Positions 1 to 12,546 of a stretch of 64,000 nt of DNA are shown one piece after another (within the stretch, counting starts at the first letter, position 1; every line of letters begins with the position of its first letter). This stretch comes from Agmasoma carcini (nom. nud.) (lineage: Eukaryota > Microsporidia > Thelohaniidae), in NCBI GenBank assembly GCA_029232285.1, contig JAOXFI010000012.1, positions 1 through 64,000 on the forward strand, written 5' to 3'. The notes under the pieces are model-generated. The model worked only from the letters and a program-made list of their open reading frames with translations. It was not told the DNA's origin and made no database searches. The position numbers and the translations under genes were made by a program.

Positions 1-829
1 AAGGATGTATACTACCTTGAAAAAATTTAATTATTGTGATCAATTTATAAAAAAGAGAATAATAATAATAGGTTTATATTGTTTATGTTTATATTTTCTG
101 TTAATATTGATTAAAATAGAATCATCGTGATCAATATATAAAATTTGTCGCGTGCGAAAATTTGTTTCTATTCTATTATTTAAAAATTATAAAACATAAT
201 ATTTATGTCCAAGCTATTTACTTAAAGACAATAATATTAATAGTTACTGATTTGTAGTTGAATTTGAGCTGAAATTCTATCTCATATAAAAGATGAAAAA
301 CGTTGCATTGATTCTCATGATAATTTTATAGCGTAGAACAAAACCAAACTCTTATGAAATTACTTCTTTGTTAATATTATTTTAAAAAATGATTTATAAC
401 CTCCTTATCGGAAATTGTTCAAGAACCTATTTATCCTTTAATCCGTGTAACGGCAACTCAACGATATCTAGAGTATTATAAATATTCTTATTGGTATTTA
501 TACACATAAGGCTAAACCATTTTTGAGTAAGAAAATATTATATTGAGAAACGGTCCTTTTATGAAAAAGTAGAAATTATAATATTATCCTTAGCTGTTAG
601 ATAATAGTGACTTTATCAAGAAAATGATATATAAAAATTGAATTATAAGTGTGTTATTTCTTCTATAAAACGTAGTGTTGGACAAATTTTGATATAGCTT
701 GTATGCAATCAATTTGAAGGTTTGGTCAAACCTATCTTTGTTAATACAATAATATATACAATCTGCTTATAACCCATTATTAGTCTAAATATAAATAATT
801 GCTGCGTATTGTGTGACGCTCAGTCTTAT
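1..829. other. gene-free A/T-rich stretch
   Basis: No open frame of useful length and no recognisable protein remnant in either strand. Composition is the A/T-rich background of the window. I see no tandem repeat or tRNA here. Confidence 0.5.
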
Positions 830-1180
830 ATTTTCGGCATTATAATACTGGCTCCTCCTTTAAGATTGGTGGAGTAACACCAGACTCTAAGTTTCTGGCC
901 TATCCAAATCAACACGAAAGCGTTCGAGTAAGATTGCTTACGTTGATGGTCAACCTAGATGTAAGTCAAGAAGTCCCCGCTCCTAAATGAGGAGCAGATA
1001 CAGCGAGTAGTAAGGTTTTACCTTTTTGATGCGACACACTATGTGTTCATCAAAATTACGGGATTCAAAGGGATGCAAATCTCTTTCGTTAAACAAGCTC
1101 TCGCTTTATAAACGAAGATCTTAAAACACTATTTCCTCTATATAGGAACAAATGAGGAGGGATCATATACACTATTTGTT
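830..1180. other. GC-richer island with successive hairpins
   Basis: This stretch is visibly richer in G+C than its surroundings. It contains several short inverted repeats: a stem of GCTCCT/AGGAGC around an AAATG loop near 990-1006, complementary arms around the ACACA/TGTGT near 1032-1050, and TCTTTCGTT paired with AACGAAGA around 1082-1120. It does not read as a conserved protein in any frame that I can see. A structured RNA or the untranslated part of a retroelement are both possible; I cannot tell which. Confidence 0.3.
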
Positions 1181-2480
1181 AGAGTAATGGACATCCCAAA
1201 AATCTTAATGGGATTTAATTGCTCTCCTAATATTGTGTTTTGGGAAACCGACTTAATTGAAGTTGGAAAAGTTAAAGTTTTTAAAAACTTGGAGATAAAT
1301 CCACAAGCTCGTAGAGCTGTAGCAAGACTCCTAAAGTGGAAAGACAGTAGGAAGAATGAACTCGTACCTTCTCAAATGATTGCGGTGACAAAATAGAGTC
1401 TGACTAGTGCAGGATCTACTATAAGAATTGAGTTACTCGGAAGGAGCTGTTTAAAGGAGAGATAGCTACAATAAATAAAAATTCATCTTATTCAGAAAAC
1501 TTTTTTAGTTTAGATCCTCTTCATAGAAGAGCAAAAATGTTGAAAAGTAATTATTACTTTTCATACATTATACTTAGAAACTCATTCATCAAAAAAAGCG
1601 AAATTTTCTCGCTTTTAAAACAATTATTTAATAAAGACCATATTGCAAGATATCTAATTGTAAAAAGAGTATGTGATAAATACTCTATAGAGTATTATAA
1701 AAAAAATTATATACACAAAGGTTGCCCTTTAGACATAGGGGTAATAAGAAAGCCATATCAACAGCCAAAGGTTTACGTGTACACAACCGCAACTATAAAA
1801 AGATAAATACTAAAAACATCAAACCTAAAAAAGGGATATTAAGCATGATGAGTCTAAACAAAGCAAATTTCAAGTCTAAATAATTAGAGTTTGATTATTA
1901 TTTAAATAATTACAATAGACATCATCTGCTTGCTGAGATTCATACTCTGAACAGAAGATAAGCTCTATATCCTAACTATGTTTGTGAATATGAGTATAGT
2001 TACCAATGCCTTATTAAAAAGGTTTTATTAGCATTAAGAAAGGGTCTAAAGGCACTAATCCTAAAAACAAAACAAATTTGTAATTTACTAAATACCGAAG
2101 TAATAATCTCAGGAAATGCCATAAATTTGACAAATAACTATATACCTAATCAGCACCAAGAAAAAGGGCTGACTTTAGACAAACTAGAAGAATTGGTTAA
2201 ACCATTATAATATGAAATCAATATATTTATGGAGGGATTGGAATACAACACCAAAACCCCCAAAAGAAATTTTCTAAAAAGATCGGTAGTTTGCACAGCA
2301 CTAACCCAGTCACTAGAGGCACAAGAAAATAAAAACCTTTAAAGTCCACTAAAGGGGTAATAAACTATTCAATAGAAGTTTAAAGCGATGTAATAGAATC
2401 ACAAAAACAGAAAGAAAGTCTGATATTTTAGACCACAAACATATAAGAATATACTTTAAATACTGAAAAGGCAAGAGAAG
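1150..2480 (+). pseudogene. broken ORFs, possibly old retroelement
   Basis: Short open frames follow one another on the plus strand (about 1187-1396, preceded in frame by a few open codons, and 1537-1806, also open upstream), separated by stops and shifts. I do not recognise the proteins. The position upstream of a clear LINE reverse transcriptase relic (from about 4830) and the plus orientation make an older retroelement fragment plausible, but there is no diagnostic motif. None has the start signal used by the window's real genes, so I do not call them genes. Confidence 0.25.
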
Positions 2481-2499
2481 TGCAAGAAACGAAACTAAC

Positions 2500-3330
2500 T
2501 TTTAATAGAAGTAAGTTGCATCAAACAAGAAAGAATTGATCAAGACCAAAAATTTCAATATATCAAATATTTGTTCAAAATCATTTTGAAGAACATTTCT
2601 TTCAGCATCATTGCTACGTGAAAACATCTGCTTTAGTAAATAGCAACCTTTTCTCTCTTTTATTCGTGCCTTGATTTTGCCCAAATAAGATTCAATATTT
2701 TTACAGTATGAAACAAAGTCCAGAGATAAACAAAATTTAGACTATGATTGACTGTTTCGTAGAACTAAATCAAGGTTACGATATATCCTTGAATATAATT
2801 TCCATTTATCAGAATAGATTATTGAGCCTCGGCGAAAACTCTATATATAATTTATAAAAGAATAGATGGGCTTCTGTCATGCACATACTATATATATACT
2901 TTTGAAGGTTTTTATAAAATATAGCAATATCAAAACCCCAAATATCGTATTTTAGTATCTTACTTTATTCGCCTTTCGTTTGTAGTTAAATTTTATTTTA
3001 TCAACTTGAGATATAATATTTAATCCAATTCTAAAAGGTTAAATTCAAAATAATTAAAAGCGATATTATTTAATTTCAAATATATTTTTGAAATTGTACC
3101 TTTTGAAGAGTATATGATTTTGACGGTTTTGGATCTTGTTATATCATTTAGCAATTAATTCATGATCCTCAAAGCGTTACTCAAAGTAAGGTTGAGACCA
3201 TTAAAGAAATTACCTTTTCGAATTATAAAATATTTTTGTAAGAAAAATGTATGTACTATTCATGCGTCTAAATGCCCTCTTGTCGATGTCTCTTGTGTAT
3301 TTAACAATTGAACAAATTGAAAAACACTCA
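2500..3330 (-). pseudogene. Merlin-type transposase relic (copy 1)
   Basis: The minus strand carries the C-terminal part of an IS1016/ISXO2-like (Merlin) DDE transposase in an open frame at 2502-2684 (GKIKARIKERKG, the region that follows the IESYW motif). The adjoining DNA to about 3330 is collinear with the better-preserved relic at 60440-61150: the same ordered blocks are recognisable at nucleotide level, including the region giving the DE(T/S) and SDE motifs there. It is broken by many stops and shifts. Merlin elements are cut-and-paste DNA transposons; this copy is dead. Confidence 0.65.
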
Positions 3331-3539
3331 GAATATCTGTGATGTCTTTTAAAACACTAAACTCACATAATAATTATAGTAAATGATCTATAATCGTCTA
3401 AAAATAGACCAATGTTTTTGTTGAATTAATTACTCATATTAACTAAAATTGTTGAAATTTTATTCGTATAACTAACTTTTAAATAAATTATATCATATTG
3501 ATCAAAAATGATTATTAATAAAAAAATTGGTTGTGATCT

Positions 3540-4160
3540 AAAAGAATTGTATAGGGTAAATAAAGAAAGGGTCTCGACATCTTGAAATTCGATGAACAAC
3601 TAATTGAAATAGTCATAAACTCAAAATACTTAGACCCAAAAGAAAGGCCGTGCAATTTAGAAAAGGGCTAAAAGATCCGAAAAGCTATCAAAATGAACAT
3701 TAAATATTGAAGTTAACAAATTAAACAATGACATGCTATCAGAATATAGAAAAAATCTTAAAGAGGGCATTGAAGTTTTTAGGGAGTCAAAACTAAAAAA
3801 GTTTGAAATTCTCAAGAAACAAAATAGAACAGTTAAGAAGTGTCATCACGCTTAACCCACTCCTTAACAAACAAGGAAATAAAAACATGTTCAAAGCAAA
3901 AATAATATTGAGCTTTGGACTGAAATTTACAATTATTTATCCTTCTGCATCCTCAAAAACCTATCTTTAAAAAAGAACTAAAGTTAGAACAATTGTCAAG
4001 AAAAAGATAAAGGTAATGACAGTATTACAAAGTCGCAAAAAACAATTGTATATGACTAGATAAAACCCTTGGTGAACCTCACAAACTGGCATTAATTAGA
4101 ACATCTTCTGGTGCTGTTTGGATATGTGATCTCAAAAGAAATATTGTTAATATATGTGAT
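3540..4160 (+). other. decayed repeat-like DNA upstream of LINE
   Basis: A region with lysine-rich broken frames on the plus strand between the Merlin relic and the LINE reverse transcriptase. It could be the 5' part of the LINE (endonuclease or ORF1), but I see no motif that settles it. 4160-4830 is A/T-rich with nothing recognisable. Confidence 0.2.
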
Positions 4161-4829
4161 TTATGCGTTTTCAAATGTTTTTTGATTAAGTAAGCTATAC
4201 TCTATGAATATAATGTTGTTTATTAAGCGTTTAATTTTTTATATCTTGAATATAACATTTTAAAACATCGTTATACTGTATTTCGGATCTCTTCTAGCTT
4301 ATAAAATCTATATGAAACTAAAATGAACTAGGAGTTATACTTTTTATTTTTATATATTTTAATATTTAACCACAATCTTTCTATGGTTTGAGTATGTGGC
4401 TAGACAGTGAGTCAACTTAGTTAATTGATGATTAACAGTGTAATACAGATAATTATGTACTTTTGATTTGATAAACTATTTATTCCTCAAAAATATGACT
4501 GAAGTCTTTTCTTTGATTTATCAAATACTGAATTCTGTTAATTTGTAAAAAAATATTTGACCTTTATAATATTTAAATAAACATATTGAAAAATTATTGT
4601 TATAAATAAATATTTTACTTGTATTCATATGTACGAGCGTATTATAAAACTATTCGTTCTTATATAAAAAATTTTATCTGAGATAAAAATATCCAAACAC
4701 ACCCATCTTCTAAATATGTATGATGTTTTTAAAATTTCTTTCTAAAAGCAATCAATGCAATTGAAAATTGTCAAAAATACCTGATAGCATGAAAACTACT
4801 ATTATAATTTAAATCTATAAAAAGAGTGA

Positions 4830-6780
4830 TACCCAGGATACAAGTAATTATAGAGGTATAAATCTGATAAGTGTTCTCATGAAGATCACATCAAAAAATA
4901 TAAATATGAAGCTAAATAAGTTCTTAGGAACGGATAAAATTTTTATAAAGGAGCAACTAGGTTTTAGAATAAATGAAGAATGCCCTGGAAAACAACTACA
5001 ATCTATGAGATCTTTAAAAGATGGTTAAATAATAACTTAAATTCAACAGTTACATTCGTTGATTTTAAAAATCTTTTTATATTGAGACCATAACATACTT
5101 ATCAACAAGCTAATTGATAAACAAATTTATTAAAAACCTATTTTAACATTCATTCATAGAAGTTAAAATTGAAAAACATAGGTCAAGTCAAATAAAACTG
5201 GAAAGAGGAGTTAGGCAAAGATACCTTTTCTCTCCTACACTTTTTGGATTATACATCAATGATATTGTGGTTGATCAAATAAACACACCTTACTCTAACA
5301 CCAAATGTGGTGATTTGCTATTTGCTGATGATACTGTTCTGATTACCGAAAAATCGTAGAGAAATGAACCAAAAAATTTCTAAGCTAAATGAATGAACAT
5401 CCAAAAATTAAATGAGATAAATACCAAGAAATGCGGTACTTCTACGTTAAAGCATAATACTTCGAAAATGATGGAAGAAATTCTAATAATACATAATGAC
5501 TAACAAATGCTAGAAGTGGAATCGTATTGATGTGTTGTAGTACAGATTAATTTAAATCTTGACATGAACTCTATACTAAAATACAGGCAAAATGTCACAA
5601 AAGTGAAAATAGAAGTTATAACACACATTTTAACCATAAAATACTATTCTCTAGCAATTTAAAAGATATTCATCAAAAAGGTTATTCAATCTATACCTTT
5701 TCCGTTTTAAAATGAGAATAGTAAACTTTAAAATGAGAATATGTAAAAAATTTATATGCATAAATAAAAAACATGAATTTTTTTATTTTTTTAATCAGTG
5801 GGTTCAAAATTTTTATTAATTTTAAAAAATATAAAAACGGTGGGGTTTTGATTTTTTAATATCAATAAGATAGGCTTGATTTTTAATTTGTTTTTCGTTT
5901 GAAAATTTTGGGGGTTTTGATTAATTTTTTCTTAGAAAAGATTTAAGATCAGTTGTAAAACTGCATATATTGTATTTTTTGTTAAAACATCATTTTTTTA
6001 ATTAAAACCCCCATAATCACGCGAGTAGAAAATAATGTGTTATTTGAGTTTTTAATTTATATATACAAACACAAAAACTCCAAAAAATTATTGTTTTTTA
6101 AACAATATTTTTTTATATGTATTAATAAATGAATTTTATGTTTTTTATTTATTAATGCATAAAATAATAAAGTATAAATTTTTATATTTTACATTTTCTC
6201 ATTTTAAAGTTTCTTATTCTCATTTAAAAACGGAAAAAGTAAATATTAGTAGAATACGGCAATGAATTATTTGGCTTCAATGATGCAAGAATTCAACCGC
6301 TGCATAGAATATACAATTGGGCATAAGGAAGTCATTAGGTAAAACCAACTTCTACAAGGTTCAGGTGTACAAAGAGCTCAATCGAAAGATATAAAAACTA
6401 TATTAAGTTTAAGTAGATAAGAGCAACAAAGAAATTTATGAATTCCGAGGGTAATATTACCAACCTAATTGAAAATACTTTTCGATCAAGAAGAGGAACA
6501 TAAGTTTTCAATTGCAAATCAGTGATGCAAAGATATAGAATAAATCCATTATCTAAAAAAATACAAAATACTTAATAATGTAATTATAAACCGTAGAATT
6601 CTTAATAAAATTATAATAATCGGGTCTATTATAGAGTATTGTAACCTTAAATTCGCAAAAAACTGTTTAACACAAGTCTTAAAAACCATCTCAATCAAAT
6701 AGGTAGGCAATATATCAAAACTCTGAATCAGATTAAAAGATTTAATTATGAACTAAAAATGTTAGGCAGATCATCGGTAA
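4830..6780 (+). pseudogene. non-LTR retrotransposon (LINE) reverse transcriptase relic, split by a MITE
   Basis: Plus-strand fragments match the order of a non-LTR reverse transcriptase: a NYRGI block with EQLGFR downstream (about 4840-4960), then GVRQRY...SPTLFGLYINDI, then the catalytic FADD at 5321-5332. After the inserted MITE (5696-6239) the sequence resumes with EYGNELFGFNDARIQPL, the typical block C-terminal to the RT fingers and palm. Stops and frameshifts occur throughout, including a stop a few codons after FADD. A full element would encode reverse transcriptase and endonuclease acting by target-primed insertion. The 3' limit near 6780 is approximate. The Dong/R4-type LINEs reported from microsporidia are a candidate relative, but I assign the clade only tentatively. 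Confidence 0.75.
5696..6239. mobile_element. 544-bp MITE with long terminal inverted repeats and TA duplication
   Basis: The left end reads CCTTTTCCGTTTTAAAATG and the right end, reverse-complemented, CTTTTTCCGTTTTTAAATG; similarity continues for roughly 80-90 bases on each side, including a second AAACTTTAAAATGAGAA block and an A/T-rich GCATWAATAAAAAACAT block. TA lies directly outside both ends (5694-5695 and 6240-6241), as expected for Tc1/mariner-type insertion. The interior has no coding capacity but has GGGGTTTTGAT-like words in both orientations. It sits inside the LINE relic and splits its reading. Confidence 0.8.
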
Positions 6781-6789
6781 AATTTCATT

Positions 6790-8170
6790 AATAAAATAAT
6801 ATTTTTAATAATGGTATTTAATTTTTAACAATGAAATCAAGCCATACTTGCATGACACTGATAGTTTCATCTCTTTTTGCAAGAGTTTGTTCTAGTATAT
6901 AATATTTTTGCTGCCTAATTTGTCACATTTCTTGTAATGTTGTGAAATATAAAAGAAATGTTGATAGCATAAAAAGCTTAATATAAAATGTTTAGACCGT
7001 TTTGATATAATCCAATGCGATTAAGAGGCGGAAACGTGGTGTGTCAAATTGACGAGAATCAACTCTAGTATAAAAGAAAAAGAGATAGAGGAAGATTCTT
7101 AATAACGATGTTCAGATCTTTGATATAGCAGATATATCATCTGGATCTTCTAAAATATATTTGAAGTATTTTTAAGACAGAAGTGCACTGTATTTATTGC
7201 CTATAATCATAAGAGTATATAATGAAGGTACTATCATTCATTTTGATAAGTAGCGTTCATACTTAAGCATAAATCAAAAGTTGAGTTTTGCATGATACTG
7301 CTAATCATAGTATAATTTTTTGAGTAATATTGGGCAAAGGTTAATGTAAGAATCAATAAGCGAAGAAGAATGTAATCTAACAAAGTAGATGTATTTTGAC
7401 TGAAATAGTGTATAAAGACTGTATTATATGTGACAAATTGCACAAATTATTAAAATATAAAAATCAATTAAATAAATTATCAAATATTAAAAATTTATTT
7501 ATTTTTCTTCATGCAAAATTTTTACTTATGATACACTTTGGGTGAAATTTTATCGATGATCTGGTTAGGTCTTAATTCTAATATCATTAATACTTTTCAA
7601 GCTGTAAGCAATACAGGGAGAATATACAACACATTTTCGTATGTGAAAAATATAGGAGTATTATTAATACTCATCTTACCAACTCAAAAGAACTGGTTAG
7701 GGTTGACAACCTAGTTATTATAAATAATTTTTTTAGAAAGAAATAACAAGCTCCTGGATATAATAAAATTTTCAAAATTTTTACTAGCTAAGCTCTTTTA
7801 TCTCCTAAATCTTCAAGAAGCGAGAAATTTCTATTGAAAGCATTGATATAAAATCTCTCCTAGTAACCAGAGCGCGGTGAGCTATGGTCGGCTGAAGCAC
7901 CAAGAATTACCATTTTTGATATAACAGGATTATCGTTTTTGTACACATATGATTTTTTAAACCTCTGATTTCAAGTGGAATTAATGAATCTTTGATTCTA
8001 AATTTTCATGTTAATAGCTTAATTTAAAACCTTTAAAAATATTAAGTGTTAATAAGATGTTTTAGGGTTCTTTAAAAATTATGTTTTTATAGTTCCAAAA
8101 AATTGTGTTGATTATTGAATTTATATTATTTTTTTACAAGACTAATTTTTCAAAATTTATATATGTGCAA
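6790..8170. other. gene-free stretch with repeat fragments
   Basis: No gene. A fragment of the dispersed repeat tail (GTGAGC...GGTCGG...GCACCAAGA) is visible at about 7868-7950, and a GACAACCTAG word near 7703 recurs at 18980 and 20038. The small minus frame at 7234-7443 has no start signal or recognisable domain. Confidence 0.4.
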
Positions 8171-8171
8171 A

Positions 8172-9515
8172 GAGTAAAATATATTCTTAATTAGGTTTGA
8201 GGGTAATAACAAGGTTACGGTATATTTTTCTTAATAATTTTATTAATACTTTATAAAAAATTAATATATAATGGTGATATTTAAATAAACACATCGTGAA
8301 AGAATGATTAATTGAAATAGGAATTCTTGAAGTTTTCAAATCATGTAAGTTTGTGAATATGCGCTTTCCATTAATTCTGATACCATTTTAAGCTTTTAGT
8401 TTCTTCTATTATTGCAAGAATTGTAAAAAAGATTTGACGTTGGGAGAGTATCAGCCTTCAGTATGACAAAGATCAATGTCACTGAAATATTAAGATTAAT
8501 TGCACTCTTTGCTGATAACCTTCAAGCGGGCAAAATATCAGATGAAATTAAATCTCTTATAAAACGGTTGCTAAAATAATAAGCATGAAAAAGTAACACT
8601 TAAAGAATATCATGATAACCTTTTCGTTGTTTTAGGTGATTCAATTGTAATCGATAATTATCTTATAGCTAAAAGGTGAAAATAAATTGATAGATTCTTC
8701 GATCGGCAATGAATTTTGGAGGCAATTGAAAGAGGTAGTGAAAGGTTATTATCGAAAAAGGTTAAACAGACTAATAGAATACTCTTAGTACAACGATAGG
8801 TATGTTTATTATTGAAATGCGACTTTTATGAGTGATTGTTGACCATTTACGTGTCATTATTTGGTAAAGATGGCACATATGTTATGGTGTGGTAAATTGT
8901 TAAACTAATTTCGTATCTCTTACGAACCGGAAAGTGCGCAGCCAACCGATCGAATGCACGTGTGGTTTAAATATAAAATTGAAAACAACTATAGGAAGGT
9001 TTTATATGTAATTTAAATTAAGCGAATTTGTTTTTGCAAGGAACAATGGTACTTTTTCAAGGATTGAACTATTTTGGTTCGCTGTTATCAATCATTTTTA
9101 ATTAAAAAATTATTATTCTTTATTTTATTGAAAATATAAGATTAAGAATTTTAAAAGCAAAAAAGCTGTAAATTTTTTATAGACCTTACAAAAATCCTTT
9201 CGAATTTATTTTTAAACGTTTGCATATACTATAATAATTACATATTTGTGTTTTTTTTTTGCAAAAATAAAAATTCATAAAATAATGATAATTTTTAATA
9301 AAAATGTAAACTTTTAAAATATATTCGAATACGTGTTTGTAAGGTCCATAAGAAAGTTTACAGTTTTTTGGCTTTTAAATTTTTAATCAATAATTTAAAT
9401 GTTTATTTTTTACTAATTACGCAAACTTGGATTAATTTTTTATATAGAAAAATATACCTTGTCCCTGTTATTACCCTCAAGCTATTAATTGTATTTTATT
9501 ATTTTTCACTATTTT
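8172..9515. mobile_element. possible 1.3-kb element with inverted termini
   Basis: TGAGGGTAATAAC at 8198-8210 reappears inverted at 9467-9479. The flanking sequence matches as well (GGTATATTTTTCT, and TATAAAAAATTAAT with a small insertion in the left arm), giving arms of about 80-90 bases. The interior contains one short broken frame (about 8460-8580) that I do not recognise. The arrangement suggests a decayed DNA transposon; ends and target duplication are unresolved. Confidence 0.45.
9136..9397. repeat. foldback palindrome, ~85-base arms
   Basis: The left arm (about 9136-9222) contains GATTAAGAATTTTAAAAGC, CTGTAAA, AGACCTTACAAA and TTCGAAT. The right arm (about 9305-9397) has the same blocks in inverted order (ATTCGAA, TTTGTAAGGTCC, TTTACAG, GGCTTTTAAA). 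A short A/T-rich spacer separates them. This would be a MITE-like or hairpin element, partly nested in the larger inverted repeat. Confidence 0.6.
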
Positions 9516-9824
9516 TAAAGATTAAAATGTATTTTTGGAGAGTTATTTTCTTAAATACAGTGTATCTATTATAAAATCTAAATAATATTTTAATTATAAG
9601 TTGAAAATGTTTAATATATAAAATTATAATAAATATTTGATTTAATACCCATAAAGTGCTTTAACTATTGATAAATTTATTAATTACATATAAACAATAA
9701 TAAATATTAAGTTTTTAGAATGTAAGTATTCTCATTTGATTCGCTCTCAACGTAATATATTAATATAATAAAGGTTTATTTAATATATTTACTAAAGTAT
9801 AAAGTGTGAAAAAATACAAAATAG

Positions 9825-10245
9825 TATCGATTAAAATCACACCGCTTAATTTAGCTTTATCTAAAATAATTTTAAAGTATAATCGACCTATTGAAACATC
9901 AAGTGAAAATCAATAATCAAAATTGACTATAGAAAGGATAATAAAGAGACAATTATTGTATTTTGGTAAATTATACTAGAAAAATCGATTTTAATGTTAT
10001 AAGGGGTTACAGAAAACCTTTAAAGATGCAATACTATATTGTGACTAGGTTAGTGCTATTACGCACACCAACATGGTTATATTTTTGTGAAGTGCGCTTC
10101 CTTGCCAATAAAAGTATTTATTAATCACAAATTAGTTTTACAGAGTAGACAAGATTATTTGCATACTATTGGCATTCTTTTGACCCCTTTTAAGCCTTAA
10201 CATGCTATGTGTCGCTCCCACTATGTACCACGTGGAATTTTTGAC
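9825..10245 (-). repeat. dispersed ~460-bp repeat, copy 1
   Basis: Begins with TATCGATTRAAA and contains the conserved core TTAGTGCTATTACGCACACC, then the CTTCC.TGCCAA, TTTTACAGAGTA.ACAAG and ACCACGTGGA blocks found in the other copies. It is degraded by small indels and ends about 300 bases upstream of the gene at 10542. Strand is arbitrary: minus marks copies that read AGTGCTATTACGCA on the plus strand. Confidence 0.7.
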
Positions 10246-10541
10246 TATTTGCAGACGTAATACAATTTATTTATTTATTAAATTTTTTCAATCTTTAAAT
10301 TGAACAATTAAAAGCTGACATAAAATCAATGTAATACATTCACAGTATAAATTAAATAAAATTAATGTTTAACTAACAAATATAAATAAAAGAAATGATA
10401 TTATAATAAACAAAAACATATTTAAAATTGTCATAACAAGTTAAAAAGAAGAATAAGTGCATTTATAAAAGAATTAATTAAAAAATTAATATTAATTTTA
10501 TTATTAAAATTTTAATTTAAAAAAAAAATAAAAAATCTTTA

Positions 10542-10964
10542 ATGGTTGAAACATATTTTGATAAAAAATTGAATACAATTAAGAAAACATCTTTTAATGC
10601 ATGTAAAGATGGCAAGGTGAGTCACAAATCATATTTTAATTCAAATCTCTCCAAGTTAATAAGAATTATTAATTTTCCATTCGCTTTATTTTATCTATTT
10701 AACAGAATTGTAAAAGCTAATCCAACTCAGAATATCCAAGATGGTGGTGTAACTTTTTATTCATTTGAAAGTTTTACTAGTGATGTAAAGATTTTCGAAA
10801 ATCATGACTCTAAATATAATTTATTCATTTTGGGTAGTGTAATTCATCTTTTTTTTACAATTATGACTATGATTTACAGTAAAAACGATAAAGTTGTATT
10901 TTTTTTTGTAACATATAACATGTTACTCTTAGTGATCCAAGGTTTAATTTTCTTAAATCTTTAA
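10542..10964 (+). CDS. small membrane protein, NxSKL family member 1
   Basis: 140 residues, function unknown. Layout: a polar N-terminal part of about 35 residues, the family motif NLSKL at about 35-39 followed by a hydrophobic segment (about 44-58) ending in RIVKAN, a polar loop of about 35 residues, then two membrane segments (about 95-112 and 118-138). The same arrangement recurs at 13475 and 21025 (NISKLK in both), so these are three paralogues of one lineage-restricted family. The first hydrophobic segment could be a signal anchor with a short cytoplasmic extension. The gene follows a copy of the dispersed repeat. The start is the first ATG after a long A/T run; unlike most genes here it lacks the CC signal. 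Confidence 0.6.
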   Translation: MVETYFDKKLNTIKKTSFNACKDGKVSHKSYFNSNLSKLIRIINFPFALFYLFNRIVKANPTQNIQDGGVTFYSFESFTSDVKIFENHDSKYNLFILGSVIHLFFTIMTMIYSKNDKVVFFFVTYNMLLLVIQGLIFLNL

Positions 10965-12340
10965 CTTTAGTTTGAAATATCAAATAAATTTATTAACATT
11001 TTGTTAGTTAGTCATTTAAGAATAAATATTAGAAAAATATAATTTATCATATTTATGATTTTATAGGACATTATTTTATTATTAAGGATAATGATGAATG
11101 TTTTGCATTGACTTATAATATAAAATACGCGTAGGGGTTGACCTGTTGAACGTATATGTTCGATATAATGTAATTTATTGCATGTTTTAAGCCCTGTGAC
11201 TTTGAATTTTTGTAAATAATAATTTTGATCAAAATATCATTAAAATCGACTAAAGCGCTCAATTGTGAGTCATTAAATTGGTTCATAACTATTTTTTGAT
11301 TTAAGACTCTTCAAATTAATTTATGTTTTTTACTGAGTAATTATATTAAATAAACAAGGGCAATCATGACCAAAGGATTATAGCTAAGAATTGAAAATAT
11401 TAAAAGAAAGATTATATTTATTAACCAAAAAGGTTTAAATGTAAAGGAAAATTTAAAAATAATGACGTTAGAAGGGCTAATTGTATAGTTTTAAAAACTT
11501 ACAAACATTTTGTGAATTCCGAATATTAAAAATTAACAATACCCCCTTTTATGAAATTTGTTTAATTAAGGGTTGCAAGAAAAGATAACTAAAGAATAGG
11601 TGTTCTGTCAAATACTATAATATAATCATTCAAATAGTATAGACCTCTATGTGGTAATGTTGTAAACAACCTCTAATTGAACAAATAATTTTTATAGAAC
11701 ATATTCAGTTCATCACATTTTATATCAGATCCGAAACGAGTGTATATAGATTGTGTTACATACCTGCAACATGATATTATTATAATTTTAAAGGTCATTT
11801 TCAGATTTGACCCAAAAATTCTATATTTTCTAAAGATAAATCATCCACCAGTAAAGTTATATTTTGGAATATTGATTTATTTAATTTCAACACGAATAAA
11901 ACATTGTAATGTGAACCATGTGTCTCTGTTTATAGTTTTGATTTATTAAATACATTCTTGAGTATGACGCTTTGTATATTTTCATTAACTAGACGATTTA
12001 GATCACAGTTTTGATTGGTCAGACGTACTATAACGTACTTTTATGATTAACTCTTTGAAAGATTTAATAAATTATTTAACATATATTGTCTAACTTAATC
12101 ACAAAATAGTATATCTAATGGTTACATTGTTTTGAGAAATCTCTTTCTAAGACCTTTTTATACATTCTTGCTTGAATTTAAAATTACGAATATCTATTAC
12201 ATAAGTAAAAGTTATAACACACCCCCTTACATTGTTATAAAATCTTTGAATAAGATCAAACAATATCTTGTGGAACTACATATATAGTTGTGGAACACAT
12301 AATTACTATTTTTGATCTTTGTAAATAATAAGTCTATTTA
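10965..12340. other. gene-free intergenic stretch
   Basis: A/T-rich, with no supported gene. The small frame at 11740-11949 lacks a start signal. No clear transposase remnant. Confidence 0.4.
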
Positions 12341-12344
12341 TCTA

Positions 12345-12445
12345 TAGTAATCAAAGAGTGGTGAGCGTATGGTCGGTGTAAAGCACTAAGATTTACTACC
12401 CCTGATATTGTAGGTTTTGTACACGCGTGCTTTTTTCAAACCTAT
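12345..12445 (+). repeat. fragment of dispersed repeat tail
   Basis: GTGGTGAGCGTATGGTCGG, then GTAAAGCACTAAGATTTAC and a TTTGTACAC word. The same tail occurs at 7868, 46690 and 47165. At 47165 it follows the main repeat body, so it is probably part of the same family. Confidence 0.55.
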
Positions 12446-12546
12446 GATTTCAAGTATAATTGATAAATCATTGTTTTTTATATATATTTATTTATCGAAT
12501 ATGCTTGCTCAGGCCAAAATATGAAAACAAGAAAAGTTACAAAGTA

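Noticed and set aside
1187..1806. Two open frames (69 and 89 codons) as genes
   Set aside because: No start signal, interrupted by stops between them, and no domain; treated as remnant of an old element.
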